A stretch of DNA of 9,380 nucleotides from Sulfuriferula sp. (GCA_027311185.1 DAICZK010000052.1:1-9380), one strand, 5' to 3'. Positions 1-6,713 are shown, numbered from the stretch's first letter. Notes: a model not told the origin generated them from the sequence alone. A program made the numbers and translations.

Positions 1-644
1 GCATTGATGCGGTTGCGATCGACCCCGCGCACGCCGGCATAGGTATTGAGGAAGACCGGGAACACGGAGCCGATGAACACAATGAAATAGGCCGGACCGC
101 CGCCGATGCCGAACCACAGGATGGCGATCGGCACCCAGGCGATGGCAGGAATCGGCCGGAGAATTTAGAGCACGGGAAACAGGAATTGACGAGCTAGCCG
201 GTAACGCCCGATAAACAGCCCCATGCCTATGCCGAGCAGGGTCGCCACGCCGAACCCCAGCAAGATTCTGCGCAGGCTGATCAACATGTTTTCGTAAAAG
301 CTGTTGCTCCGGCTCAACACCTTCATCTCGTCAAAAACGTCCACCGGCGACGGAATATTGGTAAAGCGAATATAAAAATCAAGCCGATATTTCACAGCCA
401 GATACCAGCCTGCGATGAACAGGGCAATTGAGGCCACAGCCAGCGACATCGCACCGATATTGCTTCCCGACCAGCCCGCCAGATTGTGCCACGCCCGGCT
501 AGCCGGTGTGGCGCGCTCCGCCACCGCCGGCGGCGCTGCGGCCGCAATCGGCTCGGGCGCGGCGGCGCTCACAACATCCCCGACCTCAGGCGCGCTCGCC
601 TGATCGGACCTTTCGCAATAATGGCTCAGCTCTGCTGTTCGCAT
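1..644 (-). pseudogene. ABC transporter permease (SsuC/TauC class), interrupted by an in-frame TAA; 3' end beyond window
   Basis: Inner-membrane permease of a sulfonate/nitrate/taurine-type ABC importer. ATG at 644 follows the binding-protein stop by 2 bases, with an AGGGAGA ribosome site inside that gene's end. Visible: an unusually long Ala/Pro-rich tail (about residues 1-60), TM1 around 63-85, the family-typical IPSPVDVFDEM at 97-107, then TM2 around 123-148. A TAA at 165-167 falls right after FLFPVL. The same frame then continues without another stop to the window edge as ILRPIPAIAWVPIAILWFGIG and onward, the typical BPD_transp_1 cytoplasmic loop and following helix. In relatives the interrupted position is normally Glu (as in ELYRPVP of TauC-like proteins), so a GAA-to-TAA change fits. 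As written only 159 residues would be made, without the coupling loop, so the product would be non-functional. A sequencing error is the main alternative. The ATPase gene would be expected further left. Confidence 0.85.
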
Positions 645-646
645 GA

Positions 647-2110
647 TTATCTCCCTGCGCTCGCTACGGTTAGCACCTCGGAATAAGTGACCACTTTGCC
701 GCCATTTTTCGCGACATAAGCCTCGGCATCCTTTTTCAACATGAACGGAACAATGACCGGAGCCTTGGGCTGTCTGGCATCCAGCGCATAGAAAGCCTTG
801 TCGGCAAACAGCTTGAGCCCGTAAGTCTTGTCGAACAGATACACCACATCAATTTTTTTGCCCTCAGCCTGATCTTTTTTCACGGCAGCCAGGGTACAGT
901 TCGGAGAGCTGTAAGCAGTAATGCTGCCGTTGACCACCCACACTTCGCCGCCATCTTCGGGATGCGTAATCGGCTTTTTGCACAGCGGATCGATGCCGCC
1001 GATTTCATAACCGGAAAAACTGGCTTTCTGCTTGTCGTAATCGAGCCCTTTTTCCTTGAATGCCTCACGAATATAGGTCTCGTTAACCCAGGCATCGACG
1101 TTGAACTGTTTTACCTTGCCCATGCGTTGCAGCACGCCGGTATCGTATTTGATCGTCGCCACCCATTTCGGTTTGATGGTAGGGTCCAGCGTATGGATGC
1201 CACTGGGGCCGAGAAAGATATAGGCGACTTCTTTCTCGATTTTGGTCCAGTCCTGAATTTTTTCGGCGGCCAGTTGCGGGTGCTCTCGCACCCACTCGTT
1301 CGCGTCCAGCAGCGCCTTCAGATAGGCGACCACGACTTCCGGATATTTGTCTGCAAAATCTTTACGCACCACAATCCCGTGCATTGTTGGCACTCTGGTC
1401 TCGGCGCCGTCGAATATCTTGCGCGCAAAACCGCGGTAGGGCAGCAGTTCGGCAAACGGCACGAAATCCGCGTGCGCGTCGATCTTGCCTTCCTGGAGAT
1501 TAGTTGTGCCGACTTCGGGGCTCTGATTCGACAGATGCCAGAAATCATCCTTCCAGCCGCGATCCTGCATGGCTTTCAACAGCATGCCATGAGCGGCGGA
1601 GCCGAACGGCACGGAGATATTCTTGCCCTTCAAATCCGAGAGTCTGTAATAAGGGGAATTCTTACCCACAACGACGCCGTTGCCCGCTCCGTCAGCGTTG
1701 TAGGCAATAATCGCAATCAGCTCGCTCTTGGTATCGTTGCTATTCTGAAAAATCGCGCCGTTCACCAACAGCGGATAATCGCCCATCATCCCGATCTGCA
1801 GTTTGTTGGCGATCATGCCGTTGGTCACCGGCGGGCCGGAGGTAAAATTCTGCCAGTCGACCTGAAACTGGATATCCTTGTATTTGCCGGTTCGAGGAAG
1901 ATACTTGTCCAGCAGCTTCAGTTCCTTGATGACGACGCCGGCGGTAACGGTATTGGTCGTGGTATTCTGGGTTCCTATGCCGATACTGACCACCTCGGCG
2001 CTGGCCGGAGCGACGAAAAATGCGGACGATGCCAGCACCACGAAGGAAAGAGATAATTTAAATAATGTTGCAGCTTTTCCGTCTGCAATGCTCGATAGTC
2101 GGTTAATCAC
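647..2110 (-). CDS. ABC transporter substrate-binding protein (SsuA/TauA, NMT1/THI5 class) with C-terminal NosL-like domain
   Basis: Exported solute receptor for the adjacent permease. I prefer the GTG at 2110 (487 aa): GAAAGGGG lies about 10 bases upstream. An ATG at 2164 in the same frame has no clear ribosome site and would precede the signal peptide with 18 extra residues. The N-terminus has basic residues, a hydrophobic stretch (LSLSFVVLASSAFFV) and an APASA/EVV cleavage site. The receptor part (about 38-370) shows family-like segments: IGMMGDYPLLVNGA, the LSDLKGKNISVPFGSAAHG hinge region and LKALLDANEWVREHP. It is longer than the usual 310-340 aa because of a second module at about 374-483 resembling NosL, the periplasmic copper protein family: KAFYALDAR, then PFMLKKDAEAYVAKNGGKVV (compare the DAEAFAxEHGG signature). 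The NosL CxxCGM motif is not intact; DPLCKKPI may be its remnant. Substrate is unknown; sulfonate-type is inferred from the class only. Confidence 0.88.
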   Translation of the reverse strand: MINRLSSIADGKAATLFKLSLSFVVLASSAFFVAPASAEVVSIGIGTQNTTTNTVTAGVVIKELKLLDKYLPRTGKYKDIQFQVDWQNFTSGPPVTNGMIANKLQIGMMGDYPLLVNGAIFQNSNDTKSELIAIIAYNADGAGNGVVVGKNSPYYRLSDLKGKNISVPFGSAAHGMLLKAMQDRGWKDDFWHLSNQSPEVGTTNLQEGKIDAHADFVPFAELLPYRGFARKIFDGAETRVPTMHGIVVRKDFADKYPEVVVAYLKALLDANEWVREHPQLAAEKIQDWTKIEKEVAYIFLGPSGIHTLDPTIKPKWVATIKYDTGVLQRMGKVKQFNVDAWVNETYIREAFKEKGLDYDKQKASFSGYEIGGIDPLCKKPITHPEDGGEVWVVNGSITAYSSPNCTLAAVKKDQAEGKKIDVVYLFDKTYGLKLFADKAFYALDARQPKAPVIVPFMLKKDAEAYVAKNGGKVVTYSEVLTVASAGR

Positions 2111-2176
2111 GATACCTGCCCCTTTCAAAAGGATTATGCGAGTTAAAAATTCTTGCAAGACCATTTCATCTAGTTA

Positions 2177-2219
2177 GCGAAAATACTTACAATATTATGT
2201 TTTTATTATTTATTTTCGC
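2177..2219. repeat. 9-bp perfect inverted repeat in the fdxA to binding-protein gap
   Basis: GCGAAAATA at 2177-2185 and TATTTTCGC at 2211-2219 are exact reverse complements separated by 25 very AT-rich bases. The pair lies in the 177-base gap between the fdxA-like stop and the binding-protein GTG, the largest gap inside the operon. It could form a long-loop hairpin in the transcript (segmental mRNA stability or attenuation) or be a protein-binding dyad for an internal promoter. There is no uridine tract after the right arm in transcription order, so a simple intrinsic terminator is unlikely. The rest of the gap shows no other structure that I could support. Confidence 0.45.
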
Positions 2220-2287
2220 AAATTCCGCTTCCCCACGCCCCGGCTTCCAAATTATCGCGATTTGCGCACTTGTTTTACCTGTCCAAT

Positions 2288-2614
2288 TCAGGCTGTCTGC
2301 AAATACTGAAACTTTTCCTTCACATCCACCCAGTCGTCGGCGTCTTCCGGCGCGTCGGCCCTGGCGCTAATGACCGGCCACGACTGCGACAGCGTTTCGT
2401 TCAAAGCCAGGTATTTTTCATATTCCGGCGGCAATTCGTCCGCAGCAAAAATTGCGCCAGCAGGACATTCGTCGACACACAGCGAGCAATCAATGCACAC
2501 GGCCGGATCAATCACCAGAAAGTTGGGGCCTTCGTGGAAGCAATCGACCGGGCAAACCTCGACACAATCGGTGAATTTGCATCGAATACAAGGTTCTGCT
2601 ACGAGATAAGTCAT
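2288..2614 (-). CDS. fdxA: 7Fe ferredoxin, FdxA type ([3Fe-4S] plus [4Fe-4S])
   Basis: Small cytoplasmic electron carrier of 108 aa, the usual size of this family. The sequence closely follows Azotobacter ferredoxin [18 protein letters not shown] at 9-25, [12 protein letters not shown] at 29-40 and [12 protein letters not shown] at 40-51. All nine family cysteines are present (9, 12, 17, 21, 25, 40, 43, 46, 50), enough for a [3Fe-4S] and a [4Fe-4S] cluster, followed by the typical acidic/aromatic C-terminal half ([17 protein letters not shown], then [13 protein letters not shown]). ATG at 2614 has AAGGAGA 6 bases upstream and lies 22 bases after the full-length HEAT stop, so it is probably cotranscribed. 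It is distinct from the AprB-like ferredoxin in the same operon and may pass electrons to or from the flavoprotein complex (inference). Confidence 0.95.
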   Translation of the reverse strand: MTYLVAEPCIRCKFTDCVEVCPVDCFHEGPNFLVIDPAVCIDCSLCVDECPAGAIFAADELPPEYEKYLALNETLSQSWPVISARADAPEDADDWVDVKEKFQYLQTA

Positions 2615-2636
2615 GATATTTCTCCTTCAACAATGA

Positions 2637-3611
2637 TCAGGCGGAGACCGGACGGCCGATTTGGACGATGGCCAGCTTCGCTAGTTTTCGCACATCGGGG
2701 TCTGGATCGTTGAGCGCCTTTTCCAGCGCGGGCAACGCACTCGGGTCGCCGATCTAGCCCAATGCGACAGCCGCCTCTTTACGCAGGTTGCTCACCTCGT
2801 GAAACAGCGCCTCGGACACCGCAGGTACTGCCGCACGGCTTTTCAATCGTCCCAGGCTGCGCGTCGCTTTGATCCTGACTTGCCAGTAATCGTCTCTCAG
2901 CGTGCCGATGAGGTGCGCAATCGCCTCGACCGCGCCCAATTTCCCCAGCGTCGTTGCGGCTTCCTCGCGCACTTGCCAGAAATCGTCGCGCAACGCTTTT
3001 ATCAATGCGGGAAACACATCGGACAATACGCTAGCAAACCCCAATGCGCCGACCGCGGTGCGCCTCACTGCGGCATCAGTATCGGCGGTCGCGACGAGCG
3101 AGAGCGCTACCAGCGCACTCGGGTCTCGCAAATATCCCAGCACGCCGACCGCCGCCTGACGCACCTCTGCGCTGTTGTCGGCGATGGCCGACAAAGCGGG
3201 AGCGAGGCTTTCCTGCACCCTGAGCTCCCTCAACGCCCGGAAAATCGCCGCCTTGGCGTAACCCGAAGATGTAGACAGTGCGGCCAGCAGCACAGGCCCC
3301 AGCGCGGAATCTTTCAATTCACCCAGCGATAGTGCCGCCGCTGCGCGCACCGACTCTGCACAATCGTCTAACGCCTCCAGCAGCGCCGCCACAACGGCGA
3401 CGCTTTCGTAGCCCTCCAGCGCCGCGGCGGCCTGTGCGCGCACACCGGCATCGGCGTCGCGCAGTGCATCGATCAGTAGCGGCTCGGCGACCTCTTCATC
3501 TTCGCTATCGGTCATATCCATCAGCGCAATACGGCGAATTTCCGGATCGGTGTCGGCCATACGCTGCCTGAGTTGCGCATACTCGTCGTCTTGAGTGGTC
3601 AATGCTGTCAT
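2637..3611 (-). pseudogene. HEAT-repeat protein with a premature in-frame TAG near its C-terminus
   Basis: Helical-repeat scaffold of the PBS-lyase HEAT type. ATG at 3611 (MTALTTQDDEY) has GGAG about 10 bases upstream and starts 14 bases after the AprB-like gene; an in-frame start further upstream would overlap that gene and encode low-complexity, out-of-family sequence, so I rejected it. From about residue 35 there are eight or nine repeats of roughly 31 residues, each with the pattern D..VR..AA..LG, including DDFWQVREEAATTLG and DDYWQVRIKATRSLG. Translation as written stops after 285 aa at a TAG (2754-2756), directly after an ALG repeat junction. The same frame continues for 38 more codons, encoding another clean repeat (IGDPSALPALEKALNDPDPD) and ending at TGA 2637-2639, just ahead of fdxA. 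The truncation removes only the last repeat, so the shortened protein may still fold. Likely role: assembly or protein contact for the redox enzyme (inference). Confidence 0.85.
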
Positions 3612-3625
3612 GTTCGGTCTCCGGG

Positions 3626-3859
3626 TTAGCGCAGCAGGTAGGGAATGTCGACCTGCACTGCGCCTGTGGGGCAATCCTTTTCGCAGGGCATGCAATACCA
3701 GCATTCGTCGAATTTCATGTAAGCGGTGCCTTTGATCGGGTCGATAGCCAGCACGTCGAGCGGACAGACATCCACGCAGACCGTACAACCTTTGGCCGCG
3801 ATACATTTTTCTTCATCTACCGTGACGGGCACGGTAAGTCGGTTCATGGCATAAGTCAT
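3626..3859 (-). CDS. AprB-like ferredoxin, 2x[4Fe-4S]
   Basis: 77-aa iron-sulfur protein resembling the beta subunit of adenylylsulfate reductase, presumably the electron-transfer partner of the flavoprotein encoded just upstream. Eight cysteines form two cluster motifs: C19-x5-C25-x2-C28-x3-C32-P and C53-x2-C56-x2-C59-x3-C63-P. The wider first spacing (CIAAKGCTVCVDVCP) and the CWYCMPCEKDCP second motif are typical of AprB-like ferredoxins. It lacks the long C-terminal tail of true AprB and is about half its length. ATG at 3859 has GGAGAG 8 bases upstream and lies 13 bases after the flavoprotein stop, consistent with translational coupling. Family assignment is strong; the exact electron partner is inferred from position. 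Confidence 0.92.
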   Translation of the reverse strand: MTYAMNRLTVPVTVDEEKCIAAKGCTVCVDVCPLDVLAIDPIKGTAYMKFDECWYCMPCEKDCPTGAVQVDIPYLLR

Positions 3860-3872
3860 GTTGTCTCTCCTG

Positions 3873-5603
3873 TCAAGCAGCCGCCGGTTCTTTGGCGATC
3901 CGCAATTTTTGGTAGGCGGTTTTTTCCTCTTCGTCGAGCGCGACGAGGTAGGGTTCGATCGACCGCGTGAAACAGCTCATCGCACCGTCGGCTGCTTTTT
4001 TTACCTGTACATGGACGAACCAGTCCTTGTCATTCTTTTCCGGATAGTCGACACGATAATGGTACAAACCCCAGCGGCTCTCCTTGCGATACAGCGACGC
4101 GCGCGCGGCCATCTCGGCGCAGTCCAGAATGGCGTGAATCTCCATCGCCCGCATCAGCTCGTGCGGGTCGGCGGCGCTGAGCCGGCCAAGGTCGGCCCGA
4201 ATCTCGGCGAAACGCTGCAAGCCGATTTCCATCTTGCGCGTGACTTTGGGCGGCTGCAGGTAATCGTTAACCATCCGCCGCAGTTTATATTCGACCTGGC
4301 TGGGCGGCAGCCCATCGACGACTCCCAGCGGCCCCCATACGCGCTCGCGCTCCTGCTCGACCTGTTTGCCGTCGATCGCTGCCAGCGCATGCGTCGCGCA
4401 ATATTCGGCCGCGCTCTCGCCCGCCAGCTTGCCGTAAACAAACGCGCCCAGCATGTAGTTGTGCGGCACGCAGGCAAGGTCCCCCGCGGCGTACAAGCCC
4501 GGTACGGTGGTCTCCGCGCGCTCGTTGACCCATACCCCCGAGCCGCTGTGCCCGCTGCACAGTCCGATCTCGGAAATATGCATCTCCACCATGCCACTGC
4601 GGTAATCGAGGCCGCGCCCTTCATGAAAACGGCCTCGGCTCGGACGTTCGTTCGAATGCAGAATTTCCTCTATCGTAGAAATTGTTTCTTCGGCCAGGTG
4701 GTTCATTTTCAGGAACACGGGGCCGTTACCACCCTCCAGCTCCTTGTAAAACTCCATCATCATCTGACCACTCCAGTAATCGCACTCGATAAAGCGGTCG
4801 CCGTTGGCGTTGGCCGTATAACCGCCGAACGGTCCGGTGACGTAGGCGCAGGAAGGCCCGTTATAATCTTTGATCAGGGGATTGATCTGAAAGCACTCAA
4901 TGCCGGAGAGCTCAGCGCCAGCGTGATAAGCCAGGCTGTAACCGTCGCCCGCATTGGTCGGGTTCTCGTAAGTGCCGAACAGATACCCGGAAGAAGGCAT
5001 GCCCAGCCGCCCGGCCGCGCCGGTAGCCAGAATGACGGTCTTTGCGCGGATCACATGGAAATCCGCAGTCCGGCTATCCACCGCCATTGCCCCCGCGATC
5101 GCGCCGTGCTCGTCGAGCAGCAACCGGGTCGCCATCAGACGATTGGTGATATCCACGCGCCGCTTCTTCAACTGGCGATACAGCACTTTTTTCATGTTGT
5201 GCCCTTCGGGCATGGGCAGCACGTATGTACCGATGTGGTGCACTTTTTTGACCGCGTAATCGCCAGTCTCGTCCTTCTCGAATTTGACCCCCCAGCTATC
5301 GAGCTCCTGTATCATGGCGAAGCTGCTGGTGGCGTATTCCATCACCGTTTTCTGGTTCACGATGCCGTCGTTCGCCACAGTGATTTCTTTCACATACTGC
5401 TCAGGCGTGGCGTGCCCCGGAATGACCGCGTTGTTGAGACCGTCCATGCCCATGCTAATGGCGCCGCTGCGCTTGACGTTGGCCTTTTCCATCACCATCA
5501 CGCGCAGCGCGGGATTTTTTTCCTTGGCCTTCGCCGCTGCCATCGGCCCGGCAGTACCGCCGCCGATTACCAGCACATCGACCTCTATTTCGATAGTATC
5601 CAT
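3873..5603 (-). CDS. FAD-dependent oxidoreductase, fumarate reductase/AprA-like flavoprotein
   Basis: 576-aa cytoplasmic flavoprotein of the fumarate reductase/succinate dehydrogenase/adenylylsulfate reductase alpha superfamily. Start is ATG 5603, 8 bases after AAGGAGA; a TTG at 5609 sits too close to that site. Visible: N-terminal FAD-binding fold VLVIGGGTAGPMAA (10-23), EKANVKRSGAISMG (39-52, where AprA has a similar KxxxxRSGA segment), second FAD contact VILATGAAGRLG (190-201), the FAD-binding PGLYAAGDLA (368-377), and the C-terminal SRWGLYHYRVDYPEKND (509-525) shared with SdhA/FrdA. The SGHSGSGVW stretch (351-359) also resembles AprA. Followed 13 bases later by an AprB-like ferredoxin, it probably forms an alpha-beta pair. 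It is shorter than AprA (about 650 aa), no sulfate-activation gene is in view, and the substrate is unknown. I would not call it APS reductase without a phylogeny. Confidence 0.93.
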   Translation of the reverse strand: MDTIEIEVDVLVIGGGTAGPMAAAKAKEKNPALRVMVMEKANVKRSGAISMGMDGLNNAVIPGHATPEQYVKEITVANDGIVNQKTVMEYATSSFAMIQELDSWGVKFEKDETGDYAVKKVHHIGTYVLPMPEGHNMKKVLYRQLKKRRVDITNRLMATRLLLDEHGAIAGAMAVDSRTADFHVIRAKTVILATGAAGRLGMPSSGYLFGTYENPTNAGDGYSLAYHAGAELSGIECFQINPLIKDYNGPSCAYVTGPFGGYTANANGDRFIECDYWSGQMMMEFYKELEGGNGPVFLKMNHLAEETISTIEEILHSNERPSRGRFHEGRGLDYRSGMVEMHISEIGLCSGHSGSGVWVNERAETTVPGLYAAGDLACVPHNYMLGAFVYGKLAGESAAEYCATHALAAIDGKQVEQERERVWGPLGVVDGLPPSQVEYKLRRMVNDYLQPPKVTRKMEIGLQRFAEIRADLGRLSAADPHELMRAMEIHAILDCAEMAARASLYRKESRWGLYHYRVDYPEKNDKDWFVHVQVKKAADGAMSCFTRSIEPYLVALDEEEKTAYQKLRIAKEPAAA

Positions 5604-5650
5604 CTGCAAATCTCCTTGTTCTGATTAAATGCCTGCTCGATAAACCGGAA

Positions 5651-6403
5651 TCAAATACGGCCACGCTCAATACGCAGTCGGTATTGGAAAGCATCGCCAC
5701 GGTAATAAAGGTATTCAAAATCGAGCGGCTGATTGTCGGCGGTAAAGGTCAGACGCTCGATACGTAAAATCGGCGAACCTTCTTCGAGCTGTATCAGCCG
5801 GCCCAGCGATTCGTCAGCCAGCATGGCTTCGATCTGCAGTTCCGCCTGGTCGAGCGCGTAACCGTAATCGTTTTCCAGAATCAGGAAAATATCCCGATTG
5901 GTCAGGTCCTCCTTGATCAGCCGCTCGCCGATCTGTCTGGGCAAATAACTGACATCCAGCGAAATGGGCGACCGGTTCAGGTAACGGACGCGGCGTATCT
6001 CGGCCACCATTTCGTTTTCGGCCAGATCGAGTTTCTTCGCCACCGTTTTGTCGGCGGGAAGCACCCGGAAATTAACGACCTTGGAAAAGGTCTCATAACC
6101 CATCGAGGACATGGCCTCGCCAAATCCCTGCAACTTGGCCAGATTCTGGAAAGCCTTGGGTTGCGACACATAAGTACCCTTACCGTGTATCTTGAAAATC
6201 AGGCCCTGTTTTTGCAGATCGCCTAAAGCCTGGCGGACGGTAATCCTGCTCACCTCGAAGGATCTCATCAGCTCGCTCTCCGAAGGCATCTGCTCATGAG
6301 CCTTGTAGGTGCCATCAAAAATACGCGCTCGCAGGATTTCTCTGATCTGCGTGTACAGGGGCACGGGCGAGAGAGTAAGCATGGTTTCTTTTTTCGGTTC
6401 CAT
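5651..6403 (-). CDS. GntR-family transcriptional regulator, HutC subfamily (HTH plus UTRA)
   Basis: 250-aa ligand-responsive DNA-binding protein. Start is ATG 6403 with GGAGGT 9 bases upstream; an in-frame TTG at 6421 overlaps that ribosome site and is unlikely. The winged-helix domain spans about 15-82: PLYTQIREILRARI, then MPSESELMRSFEVSRITVRQ (the classic P-SE-L---F-VSR-TVR-AL pattern) and GKGTYVSQP. The UTRA effector domain fills about 95-245 with typical elements (EIRRVRYLN, SYLPRQIGE, ILRIERLTFTADNQPLDFEYLYY). It is the first gene of the operon, 47 bases ahead of the flavoprotein gene. A palindrome 31 bases upstream of its start recurs upstream of the TSUP transporter, so autoregulation plus control of that gene is likely (inference). 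The effector could be the imported substrate or a metabolite of it. Confidence 0.95.
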   Translation of the reverse strand: MEPKKETMLTLSPVPLYTQIREILRARIFDGTYKAHEQMPSESELMRSFEVSRITVRQALGDLQKQGLIFKIHGKGTYVSQPKAFQNLAKLQGFGEAMSSMGYETFSKVVNFRVLPADKTVAKKLDLAENEMVAEIRRVRYLNRSPISLDVSYLPRQIGERLIKEDLTNRDIFLILENDYGYALDQAELQIEAMLADESLGRLIQLEEGSPILRIERLTFTADNQPLDFEYLYYRGDAFQYRLRIERGRI

Positions 6404-6433
6404 CGTAACGTTTACCTCCAATGCATGTTCTTA

Positions 6434-6447
6434 CTTGTTATGACAAG
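6434..6447. promoter_or_regulatory. Candidate GntR operator, 14-bp palindrome upstream of the regulator gene
   Basis: CTTGTTATGACAAG has perfect 5-bp arms (CTTGT/ACAAG) around TATG. It lies 31 bases before the GntR ATG. A nearly identical site (CTTGTTATAATAAG, 12 of 14 identical) occurs at 7547-7560 upstream of the TSUP gene. On the minus strand the centre reads CATAAC, a possible -10 element, so a bound repressor would block RNA polymerase. Matching dyads in two promoter regions next to a GntR gene is the basis for the call; binding itself is inferred. Confidence 0.6.
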
Positions 6448-6464
6448 ATTGATAAAGCAAACAA
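6437..6464 (-). promoter_or_regulatory. Possible sigma-70 promoter of the GntR-led operon
   Basis: On the minus strand TTGTTT (6464-6459) and CATAAC (6442-6437) are separated by 16 bases, a weak match to the -35/-10 consensus in the AT-rich region just upstream of the regulator gene. The -10 sits inside the 14-bp palindrome. Other pairings (for example a -35 of TTGGCA at 6472-6467 region) are possible, so the exact position is uncertain. Confidence 0.3.
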
Positions 6465-6500
6465 CATGCCAACATAAAATCAACCGCCAATTTCATGTAA

Positions 6501-6522
6501 CATATTGATAATTATCAACATG
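6501..6522. promoter_or_regulatory. 22-bp near-perfect dyad of unknown function
   Basis: The core TTGATAATTATCAA (6505-6518) is a perfect 14-bp palindrome. The flanks CATA and CATG extend the symmetry so that 10 of 11 base pairs match across 6501-6522 (only 6504/6519 break it). It lies about 100 bases upstream of the GntR start, beyond the putative promoter, and differs from the GntR-type palindrome. It has AT-rich GATAAT/ATTATC elements as in Fur boxes but is not a full match. It could bind a second regulator acting on the operon. Confidence 0.5.
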
Positions 6523-6538
6523 GCTTATAGCCACACGC

Positions 6539-6560
6539 CTCGGCCCGATGCCGGACCGAG
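6539..6560 (-). other. GC-rich hairpin between the TSUP gene and the GntR gene
   Basis: On the minus strand CTCGGTCCG, a GCAT loop and CGGGCCGAG form a 9-bp stem if one U-G wobble is allowed; on the plus strand the same pair is a C-A mismatch, so the stem favours a minus-strand transcript. It lies about 150 bases downstream of the TSUP stop. No T tract follows it, so an intrinsic terminator is not supported; it might stabilise the 3' end of the TSUP mRNA. Confidence 0.35.
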
Positions 6561-6713
6561 CACCACAAACGTGCGCGACGAGGATACTATGCACTGTTCG
6601 GGCGCTCGCTGTAAAGTCGGTGAATAGCCCAAATGGGCCAACACGCAAGCTGATAAGTCCTCGCGAACGCAGGGAGGGGCAGGCGTGCATACCGAGGATT
6701 GGGGATGCGCCGT
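6561..6713. other. Remainder of the intergenic stretch, no gene seen
   Basis: The gap between the TSUP and GntR genes (6404-6713) is about 310 bases. Apart from the palindrome, putative promoter, dyad and hairpin listed separately, this part holds only a short GCCC-AAAT-GGGC hairpin at 6627-6638. An open frame across 6493-6690 on the minus strand lacks a ribosome site and any recognisable domain and would cover the dyad and hairpin; I do not consider it a gene. Confidence 0.5.

Noticed and set aside
962..2056. 364-codon open frame on the plus strand
   Set aside because: It is antisense to the binding-protein gene, His/Arg-rich without recognisable domains, and arises from codon bias of the real gene.
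1..2756. Alternative genetic code or programmed readthrough of stop codons
   Set aside because: The two interrupted genes use different stops (TAA and TAG), neighbours use TAA, TAG and TGA as normal ends, and a frameshift is also present; mutation or error is simpler.
3612..3806. N-terminal extension of the HEAT protein
   Set aside because: It overlaps the AprB-like ferredoxin gene, is Arg-rich and out of family, and the ATG at 3611 has a proper ribosome site.
3873..5603. Naming the flavoprotein and ferredoxin aprA and aprB
   Set aside because: Both are shorter than true dissimilatory APS reductase subunits and no sat, dsr or qmo gene is in view; similarity supports only 'AprAB-like'.
3858..5624. 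Very long open frame on the plus strand (588 codons)
   Set aside because: It is antisense to the flavoprotein gene and shows no domain; the minus-strand reading has clear FAD motifs and a ribosome site.
5612..5625. A third copy of the GntR-type palindrome ahead of the flavoprotein gene (CTTGTTCTGATTAA)
   Set aside because: Only about 9 of 14 bases agree, the right arm is missing, and it overlaps the ribosome site of that gene.
6493..6690. 65-codon minus-strand frame in the intergenic stretch
   Set aside because: No ribosome site, no recognisable domain, and it spans the dyad and hairpin.
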